Assembly: GCF_004349315.1 (NCBI RefSeq)
Contig: NZ_SMLH01000009.1
Span: 62,001-126,000, forward strand
Origin: Flavobacterium ranwuense
Lineage (GTDB): Bacteria; Bacteroidota; Bacteroidia; Flavobacteriales; Flavobacteriaceae
Reading direction: 5' to 3'
Length of the DNA stretch: 64,000 nucleotides
The notes beneath the pieces were generated by a model, which was given only the letters and a program-made list of their open reading frames with translations, had not been told where the DNA came from and ran no database searches. Of the stretch, positions 50,936 through 59,662 are shown piece after piece. The position numbers and the translations under genes are program-made. The stretch's first letter is position 1, and every line of letters starts with the position of its first letter.

Positions 50936-52612
50936 ATGACTTATTTAGATGAAATTTTAAAATCCCGTCGCGACACACGTCATTTTACGGAGGATCAAGT
51001 ACCGGATGCTGTTCTAGAAAAAGCGCTGCAAGCGGGCCATTGGGCGCCTTCTGTGGGTTTGACTGATGCAACAAAATACTACCTGATCAAGTCGGCTGAA
51101 ATAAAGAAAGCCATTAAAAATTTGTTTTTAGATTATGATGAAAAAGCAGTTGCGCTAACGGATGACGAACAACAAAAACTAGCATATAAAGCTCTTAAGC
51201 TGGAAGCGATTGAAGAAGCACCACTTGGTTTGGTCATTTGCTATGACCGTTCGGTTTTGAATAATTTTACGATTGGAACCGTTGGAAGTAATGAAGCGGT
51301 AAAGTTTAGTGCCGTTTGTGCGGCGCAAAATATTTGGTTGTCTTTAACCGAGCAAGGGTATTCCATGGGATGGGTTTCCATATTGAATTACCATCAGTTC
51401 AAGCAATTATTAGGCTTGCCTGAAAATATGGAGCCCTTGGGGTATTTTTGTGTGGGAAAACCGGCTACTAATTATGACAATCAACCCATGTTGCAACAAC
51501 TGAATTGGAAACAAAAACAAGAAGTTCCATTAGTTGAGGAAATCAGTATTTTGCACGAAAGTAAGGTGGAGAAAGTGTTTTTTGATTCTAAAAAGGAAAT
51601 TGATACTGCTGCTTTTGCAAATGCGTTACAACATAAAATCGATCAAAAAACTAAGCCCACGGGTTCATTGGGAGTTTTAGAAGTGCTCGCCAAACAAATC
51701 GGTATCGTGTTTCAAACTTTAGAACCTAAAATTACAAAACCAAATATAGTTGTTTTTGCAGCGGACCACGGAATTGCAAATCATGATGTAAGTGCCTATC
51801 CGCAAGATGTAACGAGACAAATGGTGAGTAATTTTTTGAGTGGTGGGGCAGCAATCAATGTGTTTTGTAAACAAAACAAGATCCAATTAGCTATTGTGGA
51901 TGCAGGTGTGAATTATGATTTCCCTATGAATACGGATTTGATTTCGGCTAAAATAGGGAAGGGAACACACTCTTTTTTACAAGGACCTGCAATGAGTAAA
52001 ACAGAAGTTGAATTGTGTTTTATGAAAGGAAGTGAAATTGTTGCCTCTATTGCAAAAACGGGCAGTAATTGTATTGGTTTTGGTGAAATGGGCATTGGGA
52101 ACACAGCTACTGCTTCAGTTTTAATGAGTATTATTTTAGAATTACCAATTGAAGATTGCGTAGGAAAAGGCACTGGTGTAAATAAAGAACAGTTGAATCA
52201 AAAAATTAGTATCCTTAAAAAATGCCTTGCTAATTATGATGGTTCGGATGATTTAGATAACAAGTTAGCCTATTTCGGTGGATTTGAAATCATGCAAATG
52301 GTAGGTGGAATGCTTCAGGCAAAAGAAGCCAATATGTTGATTCTTGTTGATGGCTTTATCTGTAGTGTCGCTTTTTTAATTGCCTCTAAAAAGAATCCGT
52401 CCATTATTAAAAATGCTATTTTTTGCCATTCTTCTGCTGAGCAAGGACATCAAAAAATATTAGATTATCTAGGAGCTCGTTCTATATTGCAACTCGATTT
52501 GCGATTGGGCGAAGGAACGGGTTGTGCCATTGCTTTTCCTATAATTGAGTCGGCTGTAGCTTTCTTGAATGATATGGCGAGTTTTGAATCTGCGGGGGTT
52601 AGCGGTCGATAA
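50936..52612 (+). CDS. cobT: BluB-CobT fusion: DMB synthase and nicotinate-nucleotide-DMB phosphoribosyltransferase
   Basis: The 558-residue protein joins two enzymes. Residues 1 to about 205 are BluB (SRRDTRHFTEDQVP, AGHWAPSVGLTDATKYYLI, QGYSMGWVSIL), a flavin-destroying nitroreductase-like enzyme that makes 5,6-dimethylbenzimidazole with oxygen. Residues about 220 to 558 are CobT (KPTGSLGVLEVLA, FAADHGIANHDVSAYPQDVT, GEMGIGNTATAS and LRLGEGTG, which holds the expected catalytic glutamate). The fusion channels the lower ligand into activation with nicotinate mononucleotide. It implies aerobic synthesis of the B12 lower ligand. Confidence 0.95.
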   Translation: MTYLDEILKSRRDTRHFTEDQVPDAVLEKALQAGHWAPSVGLTDATKYYLIKSAEIKKAIKNLFLDYDEKAVALTDDEQQKLAYKALKLEAIEEAPLGLVICYDRSVLNNFTIGTVGSNEAVKFSAVCAAQNIWLSLTEQGYSMGWVSILNYHQFKQLLGLPENMEPLGYFCVGKPATNYDNQPMLQQLNWKQKQEVPLVEEISILHESKVEKVFFDSKKEIDTAAFANALQHKIDQKTKPTGSLGVLEVLAKQIGIVFQTLEPKITKPNIVVFAADHGIANHDVSAYPQDVTRQMVSNFLSGGAAINVFCKQNKIQLAIVDAGVNYDFPMNTDLISAKIGKGTHSFLQGPAMSKTEVELCFMKGSEIVASIAKTGSNCIGFGEMGIGNTATASVLMSIILELPIEDCVGKGTGVNKEQLNQKISILKKCLANYDGSDDLDNKLAYFGGFEIMQMVGGMLQAKEANMLILVDGFICSVAFLIASKKNPSIIKNAIFCHSSAEQGHQKILDYLGARSILQLDLRLGEGTGCAIAFPIIESAVAFLNDMASFESAGVSGR

Positions 52613-52615
52613 ACG

Positions 52616-52659
52616 ATAGAGACGCACGATTGTAGAGACGCACTGCAGTGCGTCTCTAC
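52616..52659. repeat. Perfect 28-base palindrome with partial direct repeat
   Basis: GTAGAGACGCACTG (52632-52645) is followed directly by its inverse CAGTGCGTCTCTAC (52646-52659). TAGAGACGCAC also occurs just before it (52616-52626). It is G+C-rich compared with its surroundings and sits between cobT and cobS in the same operon. This resembles dispersed REP-like hairpins of Bacteroidota and cyanobacteria. It may act as an mRNA stabiliser or partial terminator. Confidence 0.75.
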
Positions 52660-52691
52660 GTGAGAAATAAAATCAAAATATAATTCCAAAA

Positions 52692-53498
52692 ATGAAGAAA
52701 GAAGTACACATATTTTTTACGGCATTAATGTTTTACACCAGGATTCCGTGTCCTAAAAACATCGATCATAATCCAGATTATTTAAATAAAGCGTCCCGTT
52801 ATTTTCCATTAATCGGGTGGATTGTAGGTAGCGTTGCTTTTGGAGTATACTGTGTTTTTAATTATTTAATTGCTCCTGAAATTGCGATAATCTTCTCTAT
52901 AATTGCTTCCGTTTTAGTGACGGGAGCTTTTCATGAAGATGGTTTTGCTGATGTTTGCGATGGTTTTGGTGGCGGTTGGACCAAAGAAAAAATACTGATG
53001 ATTATGAAGGACAGCGCCATTGGTGCTTATGGAGCTATTGGTTTAGTGCTATTGTTAGTGCTTAAATTTCAAGGGTTGACTCAATTAATTGATGTGTCGG
53101 ATAATCCTAAATTTATAATTTATAATTCACAATTTGTAATTCTATTATTGCTTGTTTCAGCGCATTCCATCAGTCGATTAGCGGCAATTTCAATTATTTT
53201 TACCCATGAGTATTCACGGGAAGATGCTTCCAGTAAAAGCAAGCCTATTGCACAAAGTTATTCCTGGAGAGAAGTGGTAGGAGCTTTCTTTTTTGGATTA
53301 CTACCATTAGTTATTTTATCCTATAACCAATTGCAAATACTGTTGGTTTTAATCCCTGTTTTTCTGACTCGATTTTTTTTAGCCCGTTATTTTCAGAAAT
53401 GGATTGACGGATATACCGGAGATTGTTTGGGTGCAACCCAACAGGTTTGTGAAGTAGTTTTTTATCTATCAGTTATTGCATTATGGAAGTTTATTTAG
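52692..53498 (+). CDS. cobS: Adenosylcobinamide-GDP ribazoletransferase (cobalamin synthase)
   Basis: The 268-residue membrane enzyme joins adenosylcobinamide-GDP with alpha-ribazole (phosphate). Family motifs are FYTRIPCPKN near the start, GAFHEDGFADVCDGFGGGW with metal-binding acidic residues, and MKDSAIGAYGAIGLV. About seven hydrophobic segments follow. The end overlaps cobC by 16 bases. It is the last membrane step of B12 assembly. Confidence 0.96.
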   Translation: MKKEVHIFFTALMFYTRIPCPKNIDHNPDYLNKASRYFPLIGWIVGSVAFGVYCVFNYLIAPEIAIIFSIIASVLVTGAFHEDGFADVCDGFGGGWTKEKILMIMKDSAIGAYGAIGLVLLLVLKFQGLTQLIDVSDNPKFIIYNSQFVILLLLVSAHSISRLAAISIIFTHEYSREDASSKSKPIAQSYSWREVVGAFFFGLLPLVILSYNQLQILLVLIPVFLTRFFLARYFQKWIDGYTGDCLGATQQVCEVVFYLSVIALWKFI

Positions 53499-54019
53499 TA
53501 CGTCACACGGAAACGGTTTGCGAAAAAGGAATTTGTTATGGACAATCGGATGTGAAAATCATGGAGCCTTATGACGCTATTTTTTACTCTGTTTTGAGCC
53601 AATTGCCTCAAGATGCAATATTATATTCGAGTCCTTTGCTTCGCTGTGTGCTTTTGGCAAATTATATAAAAGACAATTCAGAAATTGCTGTTATTAATGA
53701 AGATTTCCGTTTAATGGAAATGAATTTTGGGGATTGGGAAATGAAAAATTGGGATGTAATTCCACCTGATGATTTCACACCTTGGATGACTGATTTTGTA
53801 AATGTTCGTGTACCCAATGGAGAGTCATTTACAGATTTACATGATCGAGTAGTTGATTTTATAAATAATGAACTTCATGCAACCAATTCAAAACCAGTAA
53901 TCATTGTGGCGCATGCAGGAGTGATACGAAGTTTTTTATGTAAAATTTCAGATTTACCTCTAAAAGACGCTTTTCAGAATAAAGTAGGTTTTGGGGCTGT
54001 AATTAAAATTGAATTATAA
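53483..54019 (+). CDS. cobC: Alpha-ribazole phosphatase (histidine phosphatase family)
   Basis: The 178-residue protein begins MEVYLVRHTETVCEKGICYGQSDV, with the RHG-type motif (Arg7-His8) whose histidine becomes phosphorylated. IIVAHAGVIRSF holds the second catalytic histidine. It removes phosphate from alpha-ribazole phosphate or adenosylcobalamin phosphate. Its start lies inside cobS, so the two are translationally coupled. The acidic segment LMEMNFGDWEMKNWDVI is usual for CobC. Confidence 0.93.
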   Translation: MEVYLVRHTETVCEKGICYGQSDVKIMEPYDAIFYSVLSQLPQDAILYSSPLLRCVLLANYIKDNSEIAVINEDFRLMEMNFGDWEMKNWDVIPPDDFTPWMTDFVNVRVPNGESFTDLHDRVVDFINNELHATNSKPVIIVAHAGVIRSFLCKISDLPLKDAFQNKVGFGAVIKIEL

Positions 54020-54057
54020 AATTCGCAATTATTTAGGTTATTAACTTAATATAATTT

Positions 54058-54065
54058 TATCTTTG
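54058..54065 (+). promoter_or_regulatory. -7 box of the riboswitch-btuB transcript
   Basis: TATCTTTG matches the consensus and lies directly before the riboswitch. No clear -33 TTG is seen. Confidence 0.6.
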
Positions 54066-54071
54066 CCGCCG

Positions 54072-54320
54072 TATTGAGGTTGAGGTTTGTTTTTTCAAAC
54101 CACATTAAAAGGGAAGAGAGTGATTGAAAATTAACAATTTTTGATTTCAGATTTAAAAATCCGAAATCATTATTCAAAATTCAAAAATCTCACGCTGTAC
54201 CCGCAACTGTAAGCTATCAAGCTTGTTGTTATCTACAAAACCACTGAGTTAGCTGAATTTATTTCAGTTCTTGGGAAGGTAAACAACAAGACGCAAGCCA
54301 GGAGACCTGCCTATTACATC
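54072..54320 (+). ncRNA. Cobalamin riboswitch
   Basis: The conserved blocks are present in order: GGGAAGAGAG (about 54111-54120), the core CCCGCAACTGTAAGC (54200-54214), CCACTGAGTT (54241-54250), GGGAAGG (54273-54279) and the B12 box AGCCAGGAGACCTGCC (54296-54311). A variable arm includes a hairpin (GATTTC 54143-54148 with GAAATC 54163-54168). It lies upstream of btuB, so it should lower receptor synthesis when adenosylcobalamin is bound. After it CAAACTTT and AAGGTTTG (about 54328-54351) may belong to the expression platform. Confidence 0.93.
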
Positions 54321-54406
54321 GAGTATCAAACTTTCGGGAAAAAAGGTTTGGGTATGGGTCATTCTATGCTTTTCTCCCAACAATTATTAAAATTTACATT
54401 TTTAAA

Positions 54407-56317
54407 ATGAACAAAAAATTCATTCGCTTTAGTGCGATTGCATTGTTATTTGCAATGAACACTTATGCACAAGAACAAGAGCCAAAACAACTTGATGAGG
54501 TTGTTGTTTCCGATTCGAAATTTGCTTTGCCAAAAGAAAAATCAGGAAAAGTTATCGTGAAAATTACTGCCGAAGATTTGAAGAAAAAAGCAGGACAATC
54601 AGTAGCTTCAATTTTAAGTACGGTAGCAGGTGTTGAAATCAATGGGAATCAGAGCCGTAATGGTAAAGACTTGGGACTTTATATTCGTGGAGGAAGAAAT
54701 CATCAGGTTTTAATTTTGATTGACGGTGTTCCGGTAACTGATGCTTCCGGGATTAGCTTATCGTATGATTTGAGATTGCTTCCGGTAGAACAAATTGAAA
54801 GTATTGAGATTATGAAAGGCGCTGCAAGTACTTTATACGGCTCTGGAGCAGCGACTGGTGTGATTAATATTACACTAAAAAAAGCAGGCAAGAAAGCTAT
54901 TGCAGGAAATGCATATGTAAATATAGGCACACAAACAACTGCTAAAAAGGCAGATTATAGTGTGCAAGATTACAATCAGGGCTTTGCGGTAAACGGTGGT
55001 TTTGAAAAAATAAATTATTTTGCTTCTTTGAATAGTACGGAGATTACAGGGATTTCTGAAGCAAAACCATTAAATTCAAATACTAAATTTGAAAGCGACG
55101 CTTTTTCAAGAGTAAATTCTTTAGTGAAAATTGGTTTTACGCCAACTAAGAAATTATCCTTGGATTTCTTTGCTAATTATGACCGAATGAAAAACGGTTT
55201 TGATGCAGGTTCATTTTCTGATGATCTTACAAATTTCAGTCTTTCAGAGCAATTTAGAGTTGGTTTTTCTCCAAAATATAAATACAATAAAGGAGAATTG
55301 GTAATTAATACGGGTGCAAATGTAATCAACCGTGACATCTTTAGTTATGGATCTTTATTTCAGGCAAAGTCAAGAAGCGTTAATGTGGATGCCTTTAATA
55401 AATATGAAATTTCATCTCAGTTATTTGTGGTTACAGGAGCACAATTCCAGTTCCACGAAATGTCAAACACAAGCCAGTATGATGCAATTACAACTGATGT
55501 AGCAAAATTCAATATGATTGATCCCTATGTAACGGCTGTTTATAATTCTGACTTTGGATTAAATTTAAATGCCGGAGCACGTTATACTATTCATAGTAAA
55601 TACGGAAATAATTTAGTGTATAACGTAAATCCATCGTATAGCTTTTCAGAATCCTTAAAGGTATTGGCTTCTTATAGTACTGCATTTGTCACTCCAAGTT
55701 TGTACCAATTGTACTCTCCGTATGGTGATTTGGATTTATCTCCAGAGAAAGATGCGACTGCCGAAGTTGGTTTTGAAGTAAGTTTAGTAAATAAAAAATT
55801 GGTGCTAAATGCAGTTGTTTTTCAAAGAGAAGAGGAAGATGCAATAGGATTTGATTTGATGACTTATAAATACTTTAATGTAGATGGGAAAAACAAAGCC
55901 AAAGGTCTTGAAACAATGATTTCTTATGCTTTTAATGATAAAGTAAAATTCAATGCCAATTATACTTTCACAGAATTAGAAAGACAATCTCGTATTCTAA
56001 ATCCAAAACATAAAGTAAATGCTTCCGTGGATGTGCAAGCAACGACACGTCTAGCCTTTAATCTGGCTTATCAATTTATTTCAGACAGATATTTTGAGTA
56101 TACCACTTATCCGGAACCTACTTATGACCCTGTTTTAAACTCCGAAATTTTGAAAGACTATCAATTAGTAAATGCCAATGTTCGTTATGAATTAATCAAA
56201 AACAGATTGAATATTTTTGGTACAGTAGATAATATTTTGGATAAAGATTTTGTTGAAAGTCGCGGATACACTACTAGAGGAAGAAATTTTAAATTAGGTT
56301 TGAATTTCTTGTTCTAA
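54407..56317 (+). CDS. btuB: TonB-dependent cobalamin receptor
   Basis: The 636-residue outer membrane protein has a signal peptide (IALLFAMNTYAQ). A TonB box-like DEVVVSDS and the plug domain follow (VASILSTVAGVEI, LYIRGGRNHQVLILIDGVPV, IEIMKGAASTLYGSGAATGVINI, cited as landmarks). The rest is a beta barrel ending in LNFLF, with terminal Phe. The cobalamin riboswitch immediately upstream and B12 salvage genes before it identify the substrate as a corrinoid. It works with BtuFCD in uptake. A terminator hairpin follows. Confidence 0.94.
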   Translation: MNKKFIRFSAIALLFAMNTYAQEQEPKQLDEVVVSDSKFALPKEKSGKVIVKITAEDLKKKAGQSVASILSTVAGVEINGNQSRNGKDLGLYIRGGRNHQVLILIDGVPVTDASGISLSYDLRLLPVEQIESIEIMKGAASTLYGSGAATGVINITLKKAGKKAIAGNAYVNIGTQTTAKKADYSVQDYNQGFAVNGGFEKINYFASLNSTEITGISEAKPLNSNTKFESDAFSRVNSLVKIGFTPTKKLSLDFFANYDRMKNGFDAGSFSDDLTNFSLSEQFRVGFSPKYKYNKGELVINTGANVINRDIFSYGSLFQAKSRSVNVDAFNKYEISSQLFVVTGAQFQFHEMSNTSQYDAITTDVAKFNMIDPYVTAVYNSDFGLNLNAGARYTIHSKYGNNLVYNVNPSYSFSESLKVLASYSTAFVTPSLYQLYSPYGDLDLSPEKDATAEVGFEVSLVNKKLVLNAVVFQREEEDAIGFDLMTYKYFNVDGKNKAKGLETMISYAFNDKVKFNANYTFTELERQSRILNPKHKVNASVDVQATTRLAFNLAYQFISDRYFEYTTYPEPTYDPVLNSEILKDYQLVNANVRYELIKNRLNIFGTVDNILDKDFVESRGYTTRGRNFKLGLNFLF

Positions 56318-56358
56318 AAAATAAATAAAAAAAAATTATTTTAGTTTTAGTCTTAATT

Positions 56359-56387
56359 CCCGTTCCCTAATTTGGAACGGGTTTTTT
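56359..56387 (+). terminator. Terminator after btuB
   Basis: CCCGTTCC and GGAACGGG form an 8-bp perfect stem with a 7-base loop and a T run. Confidence 0.88.
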
Positions 56388-56423
56388 GTTGGGAAAAATC
56401 GGATTCTTTAATTTTGGATTATA

Positions 56424-56462
56424 AAAAAAAGAGGCTTTCAGTGATGAAAGCCTCTTTTTTTT
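56424..56462. terminator. Terminator of the S41 peptidase gene
   Basis: GAGGCTTTCA (56431-56440) and TGAAAGCCTC (56445-56454) form a perfect 10-bp stem with A and T runs on either side. It mainly serves the minus-strand gene ending at 56482. Confidence 0.88.
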
Positions 56463-56481
56463 ATAATTTATGAAATCAATT

Positions 56482-57933
56482 TTATTCCAATGCTTTCAAA
56501 AGTCCTTCTGGAGCTTTCTCAATATACATCTGATTTTGGATTCCTTTTATTGATTTCGAATCTTTAAAAAACTCAAAATCTACACCAGTGCTTTGTTTCA
56601 ACATTCTGGATGTTCCGGTTATTTTTCCAATAGCGGTACTCAATAAAGGCTCAGCAGTGTCTCCAAGAACGCCATAAGTACTAATTGTTTCTTTTATTAA
56701 ATAATCAGGTTGTAATCCATTGAAATAATCTCCAAAACCATTTGAATTCACAATTTTTAATACAATCGGTTGCATGGCATATCTGTGGTTTGGGTTTCTG
56801 TTTTCTGAACCAAAAGTAGGAGAGTCATATAGTGTAACTGACCCAACATTTTTCCCTACAGTTACATCGCCAATTTGTATTACATTGATGTGAGGCTCTA
56901 ATCCGTTGATAACAAGTTCACTAGCTGATGCTGAACTTGCGCTAGTCAAGATATAAACTTTAGTCAAGTTTAAACTGTTTATTGCGGTAGTTCCTATTTT
57001 GTCAGTAAAGCTATTTATTAAAGCTGCTGGATTGTTAGTTTCAAAATACGCATTAATTTTAGCATTCCATTGTTGCTTTGCAAATACCTTTCCGGTAAAT
57101 TGTCCCGTAATCATACTCGCTAATCGTGTAGCAGTTTGTACAGAACCACCACCATTGTAGCGTAAGTCTAAAACTAAGTCGGTAACTCCTTGTGATTTTA
57201 GAGAAGCAAAAGCATCGTTCAATTGCGTATCATAATTAGCATAAAAACCATTGTACATTAAATATCCTATTTTATGTGAACCGGAAGTTATTACTTTGTT
57301 GATTAAAATTGGATTTTCAGATAAAACGGTTTTCGTTAATTCTACTGATTTTCCGTTGGCAACAATAGTAGTTCCGTTATAATCCGCTAGATTTAAGGTG
57401 TAAGTTTCGTTTGCACCAAACAATAGTGCCTCATAATTGCTCAAAGTAAGTTGAGTTCCATTTACGGCAGTAAAGAAATCACCACGTTTGATGTTCTTGT
57501 TCGATGCATCTGAATTTGCAATGATATAACGAACATAACCAAATATTTCAGTAGTGCTTCCAGGTTTTTTGCTTAAACCAAAATCAATACCGTTATTTTT
57601 AGTAGTTCCTTGAAGTGTTCCTTCCAGTTCTAAATAATCATCTACAATCCAACTGAATCGATCAATAGTTTTGTCAACTCTAAGCGCGTCAAACAAATCT
57701 TCAGGAACTGGATATCCTTTTAGAAACGTATTTAATGCAGTTTGATCTGCAAATCGATCATCTGATAAATTTGGAACATCTGCCTGCCATAAGTAATATT
57801 GATTGAGTCCTTTCCAAATAAAATCTTGAATATCTAAACTGGCTGGTGGTGCAACATCATCATTGTCTTGACAGCTTTGGAAAGTGAAAGCTGCTATAAA
57901 TAATAAAAGCGTAATTTTGAAACTTGTTCTCAT
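56482..57933 (-). CDS. S41 family C-terminal processing peptidase-like lipoprotein
   Basis: The 483-residue protein has a lipoprotein signal (LLLFIAAFTFQSC). A PDZ-like region follows (about 105-190; VRYIIANSDASNKNIKRGDFFTAVNG as a landmark), then the S41 catalytic domain: LVLDLRYNGGGS, TSASSASASE with the nucleophilic serine, and TVGKNVGS with the general-base lysine. It should act in the periplasm or on the outer membrane. Such C-terminal processing peptidase homologues cleave exposed C-termini. It is monocistronic and divergent from the sigma factor gene. Confidence 0.92.
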   Translation of the reverse strand: MRTSFKITLLLFIAAFTFQSCQDNDDVAPPASLDIQDFIWKGLNQYYLWQADVPNLSDDRFADQTALNTFLKGYPVPEDLFDALRVDKTIDRFSWIVDDYLELEGTLQGTTKNNGIDFGLSKKPGSTTEIFGYVRYIIANSDASNKNIKRGDFFTAVNGTQLTLSNYEALLFGANETYTLNLADYNGTTIVANGKSVELTKTVLSENPILINKVITSGSHKIGYLMYNGFYANYDTQLNDAFASLKSQGVTDLVLDLRYNGGGSVQTATRLASMITGQFTGKVFAKQQWNAKINAYFETNNPAALINSFTDKIGTTAINSLNLTKVYILTSASSASASELVINGLEPHINVIQIGDVTVGKNVGSVTLYDSPTFGSENRNPNHRYAMQPIVLKIVNSNGFGDYFNGLQPDYLIKETISTYGVLGDTAEPLLSTAIGKITGTSRMLKQSTGVDFEFFKDSKSIKGIQNQMYIEKAPEGLLKALE

Positions 57934-58053
57934 ATGTAGGTTTTAATATAATTAACGTAAAAATAGTAACTTTAGTTTTATTTTATGTTTTTTGTTGCAA
58001 AAATAAAAATGAATCGTCTACATTATATAACCAGTTTAAAAACCTAATTTTTT

Positions 58054-58563
58054 ATGAACCAAAATGAGTTTGTGCTACTCGTCACTCCTTTTAAAGACAA
58101 AGTCTTTAGGCTGGCTAAGCGATTGCTCGTAAGTACTGAGGAAGCCGAAGACGCTACTCAAGAAGTTTTGGTGAAATTATGGAGTAAAAATGGAAATTTA
58201 GCGGGGTACAGCAGCGTAGAAGCATTTGCAATGACAATGACAAAAAATTATTGTTTGGACCAGCTAAAATCGAAAAGAACCGGAAATCTAAAAATCGTTC
58301 ATACAAATTATGTAGATAGAGAACCGGGTCTGGAGAAGAAAATGGAAGATTTGGACAGTTTGAATTGGGTTGAGAAAATAATGGATAAATTACCCGTTCA
58401 GCAAAGATTAATAATTCAAATGCGGGATATTGAGCAGTATGAATTTGAAGAAATTGCAAAAATACTCGACATGAATGAGAGCGCGATTCGGGTGGCGCTT
58501 TCAAGAGCAAGGAAAACGATACGGGATTATATGACAGAAACACACAATTATGGAATTAGTTAA
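58054..58563 (+). CDS. ECF-type RNA polymerase sigma factor
   Basis: The 169-residue protein has region 2 (VFRLAKRLLVSTEEAEDATQEVLVKLW) and region 4 (LPVQQRLIIQMRDIEQYEFEEIAKILDMNESAIRVALSRARKTI, cited in part), the minimal ECF layout without regions 1 and 3. It is followed with a 14-base overlap by a membrane protein that is likely its anti-sigma partner. The target promoter is unknown; autoregulation is likely but no site was recognised. Confidence 0.93.
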   Translation: MNQNEFVLLVTPFKDKVFRLAKRLLVSTEEAEDATQEVLVKLWSKNGNLAGYSSVEAFAMTMTKNYCLDQLKSKRTGNLKIVHTNYVDREPGLEKKMEDLDSLNWVEKIMDKLPVQQRLIIQMRDIEQYEFEEIAKILDMNESAIRVALSRARKTIRDYMTETHNYGIS

Positions 58564-59023
58564 AATAGAAAATTTATTAGAAAAATACTTTCAGGGAGAA
58601 ACCAGTATTGCAGAAGAAAATGAATTACGTAATTATTTTTCTTCATCGAATGTTGCGCAGCATTTAGAACAATACAAACCCATATTTGGGTATTTCTCTC
58701 TTGCGGCAGCCCATCAGTTTACGCCAGAAATTCCACCACAATCTAAAAAACGTAATGTTGCGTGGATATCAATTGCGGCTTCAGTTGTTGTTTTGCTGGG
58801 AATAGGAGCCTATGCTTATTATAGTGCTGATGTTGTAAATAAAAGTCAGGATTTAGGAACGTATGACGATCCTGAAGAGGCTTTCAGAGCAACTCAAAAA
58901 GCATTGTCATTATTGTCAGATAATGTAAATGTTGGCATAGAAAGTGTACAGTATATTCAAGAATATCAAACCACAAAAGACAAAATATTCATTAATACTA
59001 AAAAACAGTCCGGTGGTTCTTAA
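58550..59023 (+). CDS. Putative anti-sigma factor, single-pass membrane protein
   Basis: The 157-residue protein has a cytoplasmic N-terminal part (about 1-70; LLEKYFQGETSIAEENELRNYF), one membrane helix (VAWISIAASVVVLLGIGAYAYY, about 70-92) and a periplasmic tail ending in many polar residues. The layout, and the overlap with the ECF gene, are those of membrane anti-sigma factors of Bacteroidota. No zinc-binding HxxxCxxC motif is present. The function is inferred from context. Confidence 0.75.
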   Translation: MELVKIENLLEKYFQGETSIAEENELRNYFSSSNVAQHLEQYKPIFGYFSLAAAHQFTPEIPPQSKKRNVAWISIAASVVVLLGIGAYAYYSADVVNKSQDLGTYDDPEEAFRATQKALSLLSDNVNVGIESVQYIQEYQTTKDKIFINTKKQSGGS

Positions 59024-59085
59024 TTGCCTTGAGTAAACAGTAAAAACAAAAAAAAATAATTTTAAACCATAACAATTTAAAAAAA

Positions 59086-59661
59086 ATGAAATCAACAATC
59101 AATAACAACAAAATGAGCAATAATTTCAATAAGAGTAAAAAAATCATACTCACATTAGTATTTGCATTAGTTTCAAGTACATTTTTTGCACAGGCGACTT
59201 TTGATAAATTCGACGGACAAGAAGGCGTAACATCTATCATTGTCAATAAAAAAATGTTTGACTTGATGAGTAAAGTAAAAATGGATACTTCTGATAGGGA
59301 AACACAACAATACTTGAGTTTGATAAAAAAACTGGATGATTTGAAAGTATTTACTACTAAAAGTGCCAGAATAGAAGGCGAAATGAAAGCTGTAGCCGAT
59401 AAATACATAAAAACAGCAGAATTAGAAGAACTAATGCGTGTGAATGAAAGTGGTAGAAGCATTAAAATTTTAGTAAAATCAGGGGCAAGTGATTCGCAAA
59501 TAAGAGAGTTGTTTATGTTTATTGAAGGGGCTAAAAATGACGATACCGTTTTAATGTCTTTGAAAGGTAATTTCGATTTAGATGAACTTTCTGTTCTGAC
59601 TAATAAGATGAAAATTCCTGGAGGAGAAGATTTGAAGAAAGCAACTAAAGGAAAAAAATAA
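59086..59661 (+). CDS. DUF4252 family secreted protein
   Basis: The 191-residue protein has a signal peptide (IILTLVFALVSSTFFAQ); the start may be the first ATG or an internal one at 59113. The remainder (ATFDKFDGQEGVTSIIVNKKMFDLM, FTTKSARIEGEMKAVADKYIKTAELEELM as landmarks) matches DUF4252, a Bacteroidota family of unknown function. It ends 1 base before its paralogue. Its place behind an ECF sigma/anti-sigma pair suggests it is a target or sensor of that system. Confidence 0.85.
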   Translation: MKSTINNNKMSNNFNKSKKIILTLVFALVSSTFFAQATFDKFDGQEGVTSIIVNKKMFDLMSKVKMDTSDRETQQYLSLIKKLDDLKVFTTKSARIEGEMKAVADKYIKTAELEELMRVNESGRSIKILVKSGASDSQIRELFMFIEGAKNDDTVLMSLKGNFDLDELSVLTNKMKIPGGEDLKKATKGKK

Positions 59662-59662
59662 G

